Below, in pieces: positions 26,750 to 34,333 of a DNA stretch of 64,000 nt (positions within the stretch are counted from its first letter, which is position 1; every line of letters starts with the position of its first letter). Both the position numbers and the translations under genes were made by a program. Origin of the DNA: Bacteroidaceae bacterium (GTDB taxonomy: Bacteria; Bacteroidota; Bacteroidia; Bacteroidales; Bacteroidaceae); contig JAGCPY010000089.1 of NCBI GenBank assembly GCA_017965425.1, positions 58,001-122,000 on the forward strand. The letters run 5' to 3'. Under the pieces are notes generated by a model. That model worked only from the letters and a program-made list of their open reading frames with translations, made no database searches and had not been told where the DNA came from.

Positions 26750-27282
26750 GACAGCCACTCTTCACACATTCGGCGTACTTCCTCGTCAGGAATGCAATCC
26801 TCCTCATCTATCTCTGCGAGCAGTTCTTCCCATTCCTCTTCGGTCTGAGGGCCTTGGTCACGGCCCGGGTAGTAGCCGGTAACAAAGAAGTCACGACGCA
26901 GTTTCTCCACATGGTCAGGGCAATTCTTCTGGGCTAATGCTTCATTCTCCAGATACTCTTCCTTGAAGCCTTTGTCCCTGTGCGATAGGATGGCGAATAC
27001 CTCGTCCAAAGTGACAACGTTACCATCAACTTCCACCAGTTTGGCTGCCTCCAAACGCTTCTCCTTGAGCTCCTTCCGGGTGAAGTACAACGTTTCGGCC
27101 TCATGAACCACGTCATCGCCCGTCCAATCGTAGCGGATTTCGGGCTTCATGGAATACACATCTATGATGTCCTGCAACACCTCCACGTTTTCTTCGTAGG
27201 AGATGTTTTCCAGGTTCTTCTGCCGCATGTATTCCACCACTTCAGGTGTGAAGAACGGGTCGTTTGGGTCTGTATGATGCAT
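26740..27282 (-). CDS. Probable antitoxin-side partner protein (180 aa, acidic)
   Basis: 180 residues, very acidic, starting MHHTDPNDPFFTPEVVEYM. It is about twice the size of ordinary RelB/ParD antitoxins. The C-terminus EEDCIPDEEVRRMCEEWLS resembles the acidic helix with which antitoxins wrap RelE/ParE toxins. The middle (YFTRKELKEKRLEAAKLVEVDGNVVTLDEVFAIL) has no family I can name. Its 10-base overlap with the toxin and the promoter just upstream support a two-gene module. Antitoxin function is inferred from position only. Confidence 0.6.
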   Translation of the reverse strand: MHHTDPNDPFFTPEVVEYMRQKNLENISYEENVEVLQDIIDVYSMKPEIRYDWTGDDVVHEAETLYFTRKELKEKRLEAAKLVEVDGNVVTLDEVFAILSHRDKGFKEEYLENEALAQKNCPDHVEKLRRDFFVTGYYPGRDQGPQTEEEWEELLAEIDEEDCIPDEEVRRMCEEWLSCA

Positions 27283-27303
27283 GTTATTTCACTTTTGATG
27301 GTG

Positions 27304-27311
27304 CAAAAATA
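27304..27311 (-). promoter_or_regulatory. -7 promoter element of the toxin-antitoxin/helicase transcript
   Basis: TATTTTTG on the minus strand, 21 bases upstream of the ATG at 27282, inside the 117-base gap after the methyltransferase gene. Confidence 0.65.
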
Positions 27312-27399
27312 CACATTGTATTCTGAACCGCCAAAGGAAATCCCCTATTTTCTCATTCTGTCAAAGAGCGCCTTTATTTATCTTTTCTGATCATTTTCC

Positions 27400-28911
27400 T
27401 TATTCCATCGGCCTGATCATCGACTCGATGAACTGGATTTCTTCATCCGTCAGGCCGTACTTCGCATAGAGTTCTTCGTCGGTCCAGGGACGGGTGAAGT
27501 CCTGGAGGGGGACAAACTGGAATTTGTCTTTGGCAATATTTTGAGTTAATAAAACAGCCGAGAGTAGGAATCTGAAGAACTTTGATTTAATATAATTAAG
27601 GAGATTAACCGAAGCTTCTTTAGACTTCATATGACCAATTAGGAGATAAGATTCTGAACATATGTATTGCTTGCCCAATATCTCTATTCGTGAAACGACT
27701 TTCTTCCGTCCATCCTTATCTGCTTGTCCAGCGTGTTCTGCACTAGTTTTAGACATGACGACCTTCCAGTCATCAACTATTCCTTTATTTGTTGTAATAT
27801 CTTTAATGGGAACGTAGAAATCTCCTTTACTGGTCATTATCTTTATAGTATTGGCAGAAGGCCTTGTATAACTATAATTATAGGTACTTGAAAAGCCAAA
27901 AGGATTTCTACTATAGACTATTGAATCCATTGTCGGCTCTTTGATTAGCTGTACTTTATGGATAATATTAATGGTCCTTAAATCTCTTATAAAAACTTCA
28001 AATTCATCGAGATGACGCGTTGATTCGTACTGAATGCTATCACTTATAATATTTTTAACATGACATATTCCTTGGTTGTCTCTGTCCCAAAGAAACACAC
28101 AAACGCCACCTGCTATGTCAACACCAGGAAAGCAAAGCCTGGAATCATTATAATCTATCAATACTCTTATCCTTTTATCATGCAGCATTTCATCTCTGAA
28201 CTCATCAAGTCCTTTTCCACCTGTATACCATCTTGCAGGGACGATCATCGTTAGATATCTAGGACTTAGCTTTTTGGCTTGTTGAATAAATCTATGATAC
28301 AAAGGTATGGCACTTGAGCCGGAACCTCCCCCATCACTCAGCTGATACGGCGGGTTTCCTATAATTACATCGAAGGTCATATTCTTGAAAAGTTTGTTTG
28401 GATTGTCTGTGTGAATGAACTCATAGGCATGGGACTCGAGGTCGCCGGCGCGGTCATAGACCTCTTTGCTGGCTCCGCAGTAGGTGCACTTGCCGTTCTG
28501 CCACGTGTGGCGCAAGTCTCGGTAGTGGATGTGGCCGTCGGAGTTGTCGAAGTGCGAGATGCTGTACTTGCCGTCGGCATCCTTGGAGCAGTAGAGGCTG
28601 CGGCGACTCATCAGTGAGGTTAGGCGTGTGATGGCGATGCCGTAGAGTTGATGATGAAGGATATGGTCTATGCGTTCCTGCAAGTCGGGAATCTGGTCGG
28701 CCAATCCCTCAATGAGTCTCTTGGCTATCTCGCGCAGGAAGACGCCGCTCTTAGCACAAGGGTCAAGGAACTTCGTGTCGGGGCTGCGGAAGAGTTCCTG
28801 CGGCAGCATATCCAGCATCTGATTGGCCAACTGCGGAGGGGTGAATACTTCGTCGTTGCTCAGGTTGGCCAGGCACGACAGCACATCGGGGTTGTAGCCA
28901 AGTTTATTCAT
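27400..28911 (-). CDS. Adenine-specific DNA methyltransferase, Eco57I-like
   Basis: 503 residues. Motif I is FLDPCAKSGVFLREI and motif IV is VIIGNPPYQLSDGG, diagnostic for N6-adenine methylation. Between them a CTYC pair followed by HAYEFIH may bind zinc. The region after NPPY to about residue 457 should recognise the target site and is strikingly AT-rich in DNA, unlike the flanks. The last 46 residues (TRPWTDEELYAKYGLTDEEI) return to normal composition. The ATG overlaps the upstream methyltransferase gene by 8 bases. It should protect host DNA from the helicase-nuclease downstream. Confidence 0.88.
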   Translation of the reverse strand: MNKLGYNPDVLSCLANLSNDEVFTPPQLANQMLDMLPQELFRSPDTKFLDPCAKSGVFLREIAKRLIEGLADQIPDLQERIDHILHHQLYGIAITRLTSLMSRRSLYCSKDADGKYSISHFDNSDGHIHYRDLRHTWQNGKCTYCGASKEVYDRAGDLESHAYEFIHTDNPNKLFKNMTFDVIIGNPPYQLSDGGGSGSSAIPLYHRFIQQAKKLSPRYLTMIVPARWYTGGKGLDEFRDEMLHDKRIRVLIDYNDSRLCFPGVDIAGGVCVFLWDRDNQGICHVKNIISDSIQYESTRHLDEFEVFIRDLRTINIIHKVQLIKEPTMDSIVYSRNPFGFSSTYNYSYTRPSANTIKIMTSKGDFYVPIKDITTNKGIVDDWKVVMSKTSAEHAGQADKDGRKKVVSRIEILGKQYICSESYLLIGHMKSKEASVNLLNYIKSKFFRFLLSAVLLTQNIAKDKFQFVPLQDFTRPWTDEELYAKYGLTDEEIQFIESMIRPME

Positions 28912-29581
28912 AGTCAGGAAGTTTTAGGTAATCAGTCAACGGATATTCGCGCTTGGGCAGGTGCACGAACACGGGTTCGTCCAGGTCGCTGAAGAGGTTG
29001 CCGTACTCGCCCGGCTTGGGCTTGTCGAACTCCACGTTGCGCAGCAGCTCTGCCAGCTCAAAGTCGCGCCGCTTCACCTTGCCGTCCATGCCGATGAATG
29101 TCCATTCGCAGAAGGTGATGGGCGTGCCGTCCTGCTGCAGCATCGTCAGGGCGTCGCCGCAAAGGATATTCTTCTCCAGCAGGAAGCGGATGCACCTATG
29201 CTGTTCAGCCGAAGCATCTGTGCCGAGGTGCAGGCGGTACGTATCAAGATATTGCTGCAAAAGCCTCTCGCGGCAGCTCTCCACATTGTCGGGCAGCAGC
29301 TCAATGCCATAGATTGAGCTGATGGCCTGTGCCGAGGCGAGGTCATATTCGAAGCGGTTGCGGGCAAAGCGCCGCCTCGCCACTTCCATCTTTCGGCTGA
29401 GGATTTCCACGAGGAAGTTCCCCGTGCCACATGCAGGTTCCAGGAAACGCGAGTCAATGCGCTCCGTCTCCTCCTTCACCAAATCGAGCATCGCGTTGAC
29501 CTCCCGCTTGGCAGTATATACCTCGCCGTGGTCAGCCACTCGCTGACGTGACTTAATCTGTTCTGTCTCTGATGGTTTCAT
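28904..29581 (-). CDS. SAM-dependent DNA methyltransferase-like subunit (225 aa)
   Basis: 225 residues from MKPSETEQIKSRQRVADHGEVYT. Motif I is FLEPACGTGNFLVEIL and a motif II-like acidic strand is SSIYGIELLPDNVESCRERL. No NPPY/DPPY catalytic motif is present, so it may bind SAM or shape the complex rather than methylate. It is the first gene of the restriction-modification operon and overlaps the Eco57I-like gene by 8 bases. The ATG is directly preceded by a TGTCCGACCAA box. Such short methylase genes paired with an Eco57I-type gene recur in Bacteroidota and Campylobacterota. Confidence 0.78.
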   Translation of the reverse strand: MKPSETEQIKSRQRVADHGEVYTAKREVNAMLDLVKEETERIDSRFLEPACGTGNFLVEILSRKMEVARRRFARNRFEYDLASAQAISSIYGIELLPDNVESCRERLLQQYLDTYRLHLGTDASAEQHRCIRFLLEKNILCGDALTMLQQDGTPITFCEWTFIGMDGKVKRRDFELAELLRNVEFDKPKPGEYGNLFSDLDEPVFVHLPKREYPLTDYLKLPDYE

Positions 29582-29582
29582 G

Positions 29583-29759
29583 TTGGTCGGACATTTAACA
29601 TCATTGCATAAGAAAAGCGCACCCCGTCCGCTGCACTTGAGAACTCGGGTGTCCGACCAAAGATGCCCGTATAGATAAAGTACATGGAAAAGGGCACGCC
29701 TAGAACAGGCGTGCATCCCTTTCTCGCTGACATATCTATATTGAATTGTTGGTCGGACA
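29583..29759. promoter_or_regulatory. Three copies of an 11-bp box in the restriction-modification leader
   Basis: TTGGTCGGACA occurs at 29583-29593 and 29749-29759, and its complement TGTCCGACCAA at 29650-29660. The first copy abuts the start codon of the first methyltransferase gene. A 7-bp stem (29694-29714, GCACGCC with complement) lies between copies two and three. The boxes look like operator or mRNA-regulatory sites. Confidence 0.55.
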
Positions 29760-29768
29760 GTTCAGCTC

Positions 29769-29810
29769 TCAGTCATCGAAAAAAGTCTGCGACGTTTTCT
29801 GTTTCGTCAT
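29769..29810 (-). CDS. Possible 13-residue leader peptide
   Basis: MTKQKTSQTFFDD, 57 bases downstream of the putative promoter and preceded by GGGAGG. It ends 10 bases before the third box. Evidence is weak: a frame this short can occur by chance, and Bacteroidota use Shine-Dalgarno sequences little. Confidence 0.2.
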   Translation of the reverse strand: MTKQKTSQTFFDD

Positions 29811-29869
29811 AGCCTCCCGCAGCCCTTTTTTGTTTCCGCTGAAACGAGCTTTTGGCGGGTAAGACGGTG

Positions 29870-29877
29870 CAAAGATA
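29870..29877 (-). promoter_or_regulatory. -7 promoter element of the restriction-modification operon
   Basis: TATCTTTG on the minus strand, giving an unusually long leader of about 285 bases before the ATG at 29581. Confidence 0.6.
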
Positions 29878-30095
29878 GGGAAAAGAATTAAAAGAGAGAA
29901 AGGAATGGAGAAAAAAGAAAGAAAAGCGAGGAATAATGCAATAAATGCAATGTGATGATGTGTAACTGAATAATGATATTTGAAGATGGACGATGAGAAG
30001 AAACTGGTTTGACTCGATCTTTGTCAAATTGACACGTTCATCTCTGTTGGATCATTGCTATGAAGGACTCACACCCTCTGATTTTTCATAGAGAA

Positions 30096-30353
30096 CCCTC
30101 AATCCCTCACCTTTTGTGATAATCGTTTGAAGATAAGGTGCTTTGTGGTGAGGGATAGGTGAGGGATAGGTGAGGGATGGTGAGGGTTTTGAAAGGCTGA
30201 ATGATAGATTCCACAGGGGAAACCGGCGGACACAGTTGTGAAGTGTGGCGTGTATTGACAATCCCTCACCATCCCTCACCCATCCCTCACCAAAGTCTCA
30301 CCTGTAAATTGTTGAAAAATAAGTTGATAGGGTGGAAGGTGAGGGATTGAGGG
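30096..30353. repeat. Complete CCCTCACC composite palindrome (family A, copy 2)
   Basis: The left unit begins CCCTCAATCCCTCACC and returns as several GGTGAGGGAT blocks. A roughly 70-base core follows, then a right unit with repeated ATCCCTCACC blocks closed by GGTGAGGGATTGAGG at 30338-30352. The whole is a long nested inverted repeat. The core contains a copy of module C (30201-30260). Confidence 0.85.
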
Positions 30354-30429
30354 ATTTTGGAGGCAAAATAATAGATTCCGCAGGGGAAATCGGCGGACAC
30401 AGTGGTGAGACGCGACGTGTATTGACAAT
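30201..30429. repeat. Two copies of the ~60-bp module C
   Basis: 30201-30260 and 30368-30429 share ATAGATTCC, CAGGGGAAA, CGGCGGACACAG and GTGTATTGACAAT in the same order. One copy is the core of the family A element, the other follows it. A third, more diverged copy is at 48739-48801. Confidence 0.8.
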
Positions 30430-30437
30430 TTGTATGG

Positions 30438-30500
30438 AACGTATGTATCATTCGTGTGAAAGGTGCACACGTTCAAGGCCGAAGGCGAACACCTTCACGC
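30438..30500. repeat. 22-bp periodic repeat array, 3 units (family B, site 3)
   Basis: Units start at 30438, 30460 and 30482. The first is degenerate; the others fit AASGTNNANACSTTC. Confidence 0.75.
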
Positions 30501-30508
30501 CCCGACGA

Positions 30509-30546
30509 GAAGAGGCTGTGTCGTTGTTCTTCGACACAGCCTCTTC
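30509..30546 (-). terminator. Strong stem-loop after gdhA
   Basis: Perfect 15-bp stem (30509-30523 with 30532-30546), 8-base loop, 30 bases past the gdhA stop. There is no T-run, so termination is likely but not proven. Confidence 0.65.
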
Positions 30547-30576
30547 TAAGTGGTGTTTATTGCTGAAAAGGGGATA

Positions 30577-31917
30577 TCAGACGATGCCTTGAGCCATCAT
30601 GGCTTTTGCCACCTTCATGAAGCCAGCGACGTTGGCACCCTTGACGTAGTTGACATAGCCGTCGGGTTCGGTGCCGTACTTCACGCAGTTCTCGTGGATA
30701 TTTTCCATGATCCAGAGCAGTTTGGCATCGACCTCCTCGGAACTCCAGCTGAGACGCTCAGAGTTCTGAGACATCTCCAGACCGCTGACGCTGACGCCGC
30801 CGGCGTTGCTGGCCTTACCAGGAGAATACAGGATCTTGGCCTCCTGGAACACGCGGATGGCACCGGGTGTGGAAGGCATGTTGGCACCTTCGGCCACGGC
30901 AATCACGCCGTTGGCAACGAGCGCCTTGGCCTGCTCCTCGTTGAGCTCGTTCTGTGTGGCGCAGGGCAGGGCGATGTCAGCCTTCTCGAACCAAGGCTTT
31001 GCACCGTCGCCGACGTACTTGGCTTTCGGATACTGTTCCACGTATTCGCGAATGCGTCCGCGATAGACGTTCTTCAGTTCCATGATGTAGTCGAGCTTCT
31101 CGCGGTCGATGCCGTCGGGGTCGTAGATGTAGCCATCGGAGTCAGACATGGTCATCACCTTTCCGCCCAGTTGGAGGACTTTCTCGGCACAGTATTGAGC
31201 CACGTTGCCTGCGCCGGAGATGAGGACGCGCTTGCCCTCGATGCTCTCACCCTTGGTGCGCAGCATGGCGCGGAGGAAGTAAACGTTGCCGTAGCCTGTA
31301 GCCTCGGGGCGAATCAGAGAGCCGCCAAATTCGAGACCTTTGCCGGTGAGCACGCCACTGAATTCGCGGGTGAGCTTCTTGTACATGCCAAACATGTATC
31401 CGACTTCGCGGCCACCTACGCCAATGTCACCTGCGGGGACGTCCACGTCGGGACCAATGTGGCGTGTCAGCTCAAGCATGAATGCCTGACAGAAACGCAT
31501 CACTTCAGCGTTAGACTTGCCACGGGGGCTGAAGTCTGAACCGCCCTTGCCGCCGCCCATAGGCAGCGTGGTCAGCGAGTTCTTGAACGTCTGTTCGAAA
31601 GCCAGGAACTTGAGGATGCCGAGGTTCACGCTCTTGTGGAAACGGATGCCGCCTTTGTACGGGCCAATGGCGTTGTTGTGCTGTATGCGATAACCCATGT
31701 TGGTCTGCACGTTGCCCTTGTCGTCGGTCCATGTGACACGGAACTGATAGACTCTGTCGGGGATGCAGAGGCGTTCAATAAGGTTCACCTTGTCGAACTC
31801 GGGATGTTTGTTGTACTCTTCTTCGATGGTGCCGAGCACCTCTTCGACTGCCTGATGGTACTCAGGCTCGCCAGGGAAACGACGTTTGAGGTCTTCCAAG
31901 ACTAATTTTGCGTCCAT
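30577..31917 (-). CDS. gdhA: NADP-type glutamate dehydrogenase
   Basis: 446 residues, the normal length for hexameric class I GDH. Glutamate-binding motifs are GYRIQHNNAIGPYKGGIRF and LPMGGGKGGSDFSPRGKS, the latter with the catalytic Lys. The nucleotide domain has VLISGAGNVAQYCAEKVLQLG, and the C-terminus carries SNAGGVSVSGLEMSQNS. It makes glutamate from 2-oxoglutarate and ammonia in the cytoplasm and is the main ammonia-assimilating enzyme in many Bacteroidales. Monocistronic, with its own promoter and a strong 3' stem-loop. Confidence 0.96.
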   Translation of the reverse strand: MDAKLVLEDLKRRFPGEPEYHQAVEEVLGTIEEEYNKHPEFDKVNLIERLCIPDRVYQFRVTWTDDKGNVQTNMGYRIQHNNAIGPYKGGIRFHKSVNLGILKFLAFEQTFKNSLTTLPMGGGKGGSDFSPRGKSNAEVMRFCQAFMLELTRHIGPDVDVPAGDIGVGGREVGYMFGMYKKLTREFSGVLTGKGLEFGGSLIRPEATGYGNVYFLRAMLRTKGESIEGKRVLISGAGNVAQYCAEKVLQLGGKVMTMSDSDGYIYDPDGIDREKLDYIMELKNVYRGRIREYVEQYPKAKYVGDGAKPWFEKADIALPCATQNELNEEQAKALVANGVIAVAEGANMPSTPGAIRVFQEAKILYSPGKASNAGGVSVSGLEMSQNSERLSWSSEEVDAKLLWIMENIHENCVKYGTEPDGYVNYVKGANVAGFMKVAKAMMAQGIV

Positions 31918-31990
31918 GATTGTTGTTTGTTGGTTTGTAAGATGGTTATTTGCTAACTTTGTTGAAGCCTTCTTTTTGCTTTTTCGGCTG

Positions 31991-31998
31991 CAAATATA
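31991..31998 (-). promoter_or_regulatory. -7 promoter element of gdhA
   Basis: TATATTTG on the minus strand, 73 bases upstream of the ATG at 31917; the leader is A-rich. Confidence 0.65.
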
Positions 31999-32122
31999 AA
32001 CATTTTAACCCAAAACTCACTATAAATCGAGAGAAAAGTTAGTAAAATGTTGAAAAAACTTGCTTTTTGTCAATTGGGTGCATATTTTCTCATCATTCTT
32101 TTGCCACCTGCCCTTTTCTGCG

Positions 32123-32130
32123 TACCTTTG
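32123..32130 (+). promoter_or_regulatory. -7 promoter element of the GHL10 gene
   Basis: TACCTTTG, 17 bases before the ATG at 32148. An in-frame ATG at 32067 lies upstream of this element and is rejected as a start. Confidence 0.7.
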
Positions 32131-32147
32131 CAGGCGAAAGACGCGAA

Positions 32148-33716
32148 ATGATGAAATCGACACCTTATTATATTTATATAGGGATGTTCGCGGTCATGCT
32201 TTTCATGCCGTTGAATGTTTGTGCGCAGCTGTTGCAGGAGGGCCCTGCCCCCAAACGGGAGATGCGTGCTGTGTGGTTGACCGTGCTCAACGGTCTCGAC
32301 TGGCCAAAGACCCGTGCCACTTCTGAAGCCACTCGTGAACGGCAGAAAGCAGAGCTCTGCCAAATCCTTGATCAGCTGAAAGCTGCGAATTTCAACACCG
32401 TACTCTTGCAGACACGCGTTCGCGGTTCGGTCATCTATCCTTCTGACTTGGAGCCTTGGGACGGTGCGCTCACAGGTGCCATCGGCACCAGCCCTGGCTA
32501 TGACCCTTTGCAGTTCGCCATCGAAGAGACGCACCGCCGAGGGATGGAGCTTCATGCCTGGGTGGTCACCATTCCCTGCTTCAAGGTAGCCGTGGCCAAG
32601 CAGATGAAGAAGAAAGGCCTGCTGAAATCGCACCCGTCGCTCTGTCGCAAGCACGGCGACACCTACTACCTCGACCCGGGAATACCTGAAACAGCCGACT
32701 ACCTCGTCCGCATTTGCCATGAGATGGTAGAGCGTTATGACGTGGACGGCATCCATTTCGACTACATCCGCTATCCCGAGGGGGCGGCCTCGTTCAATGA
32801 CGCGGCTACTTTCAGGAAACTCGCTCCGAAAGGCGCTAACAAAGCAGCGTGGCGGCGCGAGAACATCACCCGCATTGTCCGCCGCATCTATGAGGATGTC
32901 CACGCGCTGAAACCTTGGGTGCGTGTCAGCAGTTCGCCTGTAGGCAAACACGCTGATCTTAGCCGCTTCTCCTCGCGTGGGTGGAACGCCCGTGATGCCG
33001 TGCACCAAGAAGCCCAACGCTGGTTGCGCGAGGGTATTCATGATATTCTCTTCCCGATGATGTACTTCGACGGCAACCACTTCTATCCCTTTGCAGCCGA
33101 CTGGCAGGAACAGGCCGCGGGCCGCCTCGTGGCACCAGGACTGGGCATCTACCTCCTGCACCCACAAGAGAAGAATTGGCCTCTTTCAGCCGTCCAACGT
33201 CAATTACATTTCCTCCGTGCCGAAGGCTTGGCCGGGCAGTGCTATTTCCGTTCGAAGTTTGTGACAGACAATGTCAAAGGATGTTACGACTATTTGCAGC
33301 GCGATTTCTACGCATTCCCAGCTCTTCCGCCCGCCTGCACATGGCTCGACGACGTGCCGCCGTCACCGCCCTCCCTGTGTGCCGGACAGCGTCTGGACGA
33401 GTTTGGCGATACGTTGAGGTGGCTTGCCGCTAACGACAACCAGCCAGGCGGAGTGCGCTACAACCTTTATGCCTCGCAAGAATGGCCTGTGGATGTAACG
33501 CGTGCTGAGCACTTGGTAGCATCGCTGCTTCCAGAACCTCTGTTTAAGTTCAATCCCTTATATGCTACGCTCTCCCGTCTCAACTTTGCCGTGACTGCCA
33601 TTGACCGTTGTGGCAACGAAAGCGAAGCCTTGCAACTGACCGCAGCACCACCGTCCATCTTTGTCCCACAGAAAAGACTTCACAAGGCTCCCTCTGGACA
33701 ACTGGAGTTCTATTGA
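32148..33716 (+). CDS. Secreted GHL10-family glycoside hydrolase (DUF187)
   Basis: 522 residues. Signal peptide MMKSTPYYIYIGMFAVMLFM...NVCA, then a TIM-barrel with MRAVWLTVLNGLDWP, VLLQTRVRGSVIYPSDLEPW, HRRGMELHAWV, and VDGIHFDYIRYPEG, which supplies the conserved Asp. Residues about 425-520 look like a fibronectin type III-like tail (VRYNLYAS, RLNFAVTAIDRCGNESEAL). GHL10 enzymes are predicted or shown to act on glycans including peptidoglycan-derived or microbial polymers, but substrates vary. An ATG three bases downstream is an equal alternative start. Confidence 0.87.
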   Translation: MMKSTPYYIYIGMFAVMLFMPLNVCAQLLQEGPAPKREMRAVWLTVLNGLDWPKTRATSEATRERQKAELCQILDQLKAANFNTVLLQTRVRGSVIYPSDLEPWDGALTGAIGTSPGYDPLQFAIEETHRRGMELHAWVVTIPCFKVAVAKQMKKKGLLKSHPSLCRKHGDTYYLDPGIPETADYLVRICHEMVERYDVDGIHFDYIRYPEGAASFNDAATFRKLAPKGANKAAWRRENITRIVRRIYEDVHALKPWVRVSSSPVGKHADLSRFSSRGWNARDAVHQEAQRWLREGIHDILFPMMYFDGNHFYPFAADWQEQAAGRLVAPGLGIYLLHPQEKNWPLSAVQRQLHFLRAEGLAGQCYFRSKFVTDNVKGCYDYLQRDFYAFPALPPACTWLDDVPPSPPSLCAGQRLDEFGDTLRWLAANDNQPGGVRYNLYASQEWPVDVTRAEHLVASLLPEPLFKFNPLYATLSRLNFAVTAIDRCGNESEALQLTAAPPSIFVPQKRLHKAPSGQLEFY

Positions 33717-33784
33717 AATGCAGCGTCAGATAAAAGAATTTAGAAAAAACGTTAATAGATGGTTCCCGTTTCAAACTTTTTATC

Positions 33785-33792
33785 TATCTTTG
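33785..33792 (+). promoter_or_regulatory. -7 promoter element of ndk
   Basis: TATCTTTG, 54 bases before the ATG at 33847. Confidence 0.7.
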
Positions 33793-33846
33793 TCGCCGAA
33801 ATGTGGAATAAGCTCCCAGCGGGAGTTCATACCTTATTATAATAAT

Positions 33847-34308
33847 ATGGAAACAACCCTTGTGTTACTCAAGCCCAGTTGCGTGCAACGCCAGCTTATC
33901 GGTGAGATTGTCAATCGTTTTGAACGCCGTGGACTGCGTATTGCCGGCATGAAAATGATGCAACTGGACGATGCCATCCTCCGAGAACACTATGCTCATC
34001 TGGTTGACCGCCCCTTCTTCCCTCTGTTGGCCAAGTCCATGCAGGCTTCTCCTGTGGTGGCAATGGCTCTTTCGGGCGTGGAGGCTGTTCAAGTGGTTCG
34101 TGGCATGACGGGCTTCACTAACGGTCGAATGGCCGACCCGGGTACGATCCGCGGTGACTATGCAATGAGCAACCAACAGAATATCGTACATGCTTCGGAC
34201 TCCACCGAGAACGCAAAGGTGGAGCTGGCACGTTTCTTCCGGCCAGAAGAAATCTTTGACTACAGAAGTTCCGTCATGGATTTCCTGTATGCCACCAATG
34301 AAGTTTAA
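33847..34308 (+). CDS. ndk: Nucleoside diphosphate kinase
   Basis: 153 residues from METTLVLLKPSCVQRQLIGE. The active-site His115 lies in NIVHASDSTENA. GMTGFTNGRMADPGTIRGDY is the conserved nucleotide-binding loop, with Phe/Asn variation from the usual VGxTNPxxAxPGTIRGD. It equilibrates NTP and NDP pools by a phosphohistidine relay. The ATG is chosen because the longer frame overlaps both the previous gene and the promoter. 25 bases upstream of the M23 peptidase gene. Confidence 0.95.
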   Translation: METTLVLLKPSCVQRQLIGEIVNRFERRGLRIAGMKMMQLDDAILREHYAHLVDRPFFPLLAKSMQASPVVAMALSGVEAVQVVRGMTGFTNGRMADPGTIRGDYAMSNQQNIVHASDSTENAKVELARFFRPEEIFDYRSSVMDFLYATNEV

Positions 34309-34333
34309 ACAGCACCTTAACTAACGACTAAGA

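Noticed and set aside
23893-29581. A BREX or DISARM defence system
   Set aside because: No pglZ, brxC or brxL (BREX), and no drmA, drmB or drmC (DISARM) genes; the gene set is a simpler restriction-modification system.
29773-30027. An 84-residue protein upstream of the restriction-modification operon
   Set aside because: It is a low-complexity frame across AT-rich DNA and contains the putative promoter at 29870.
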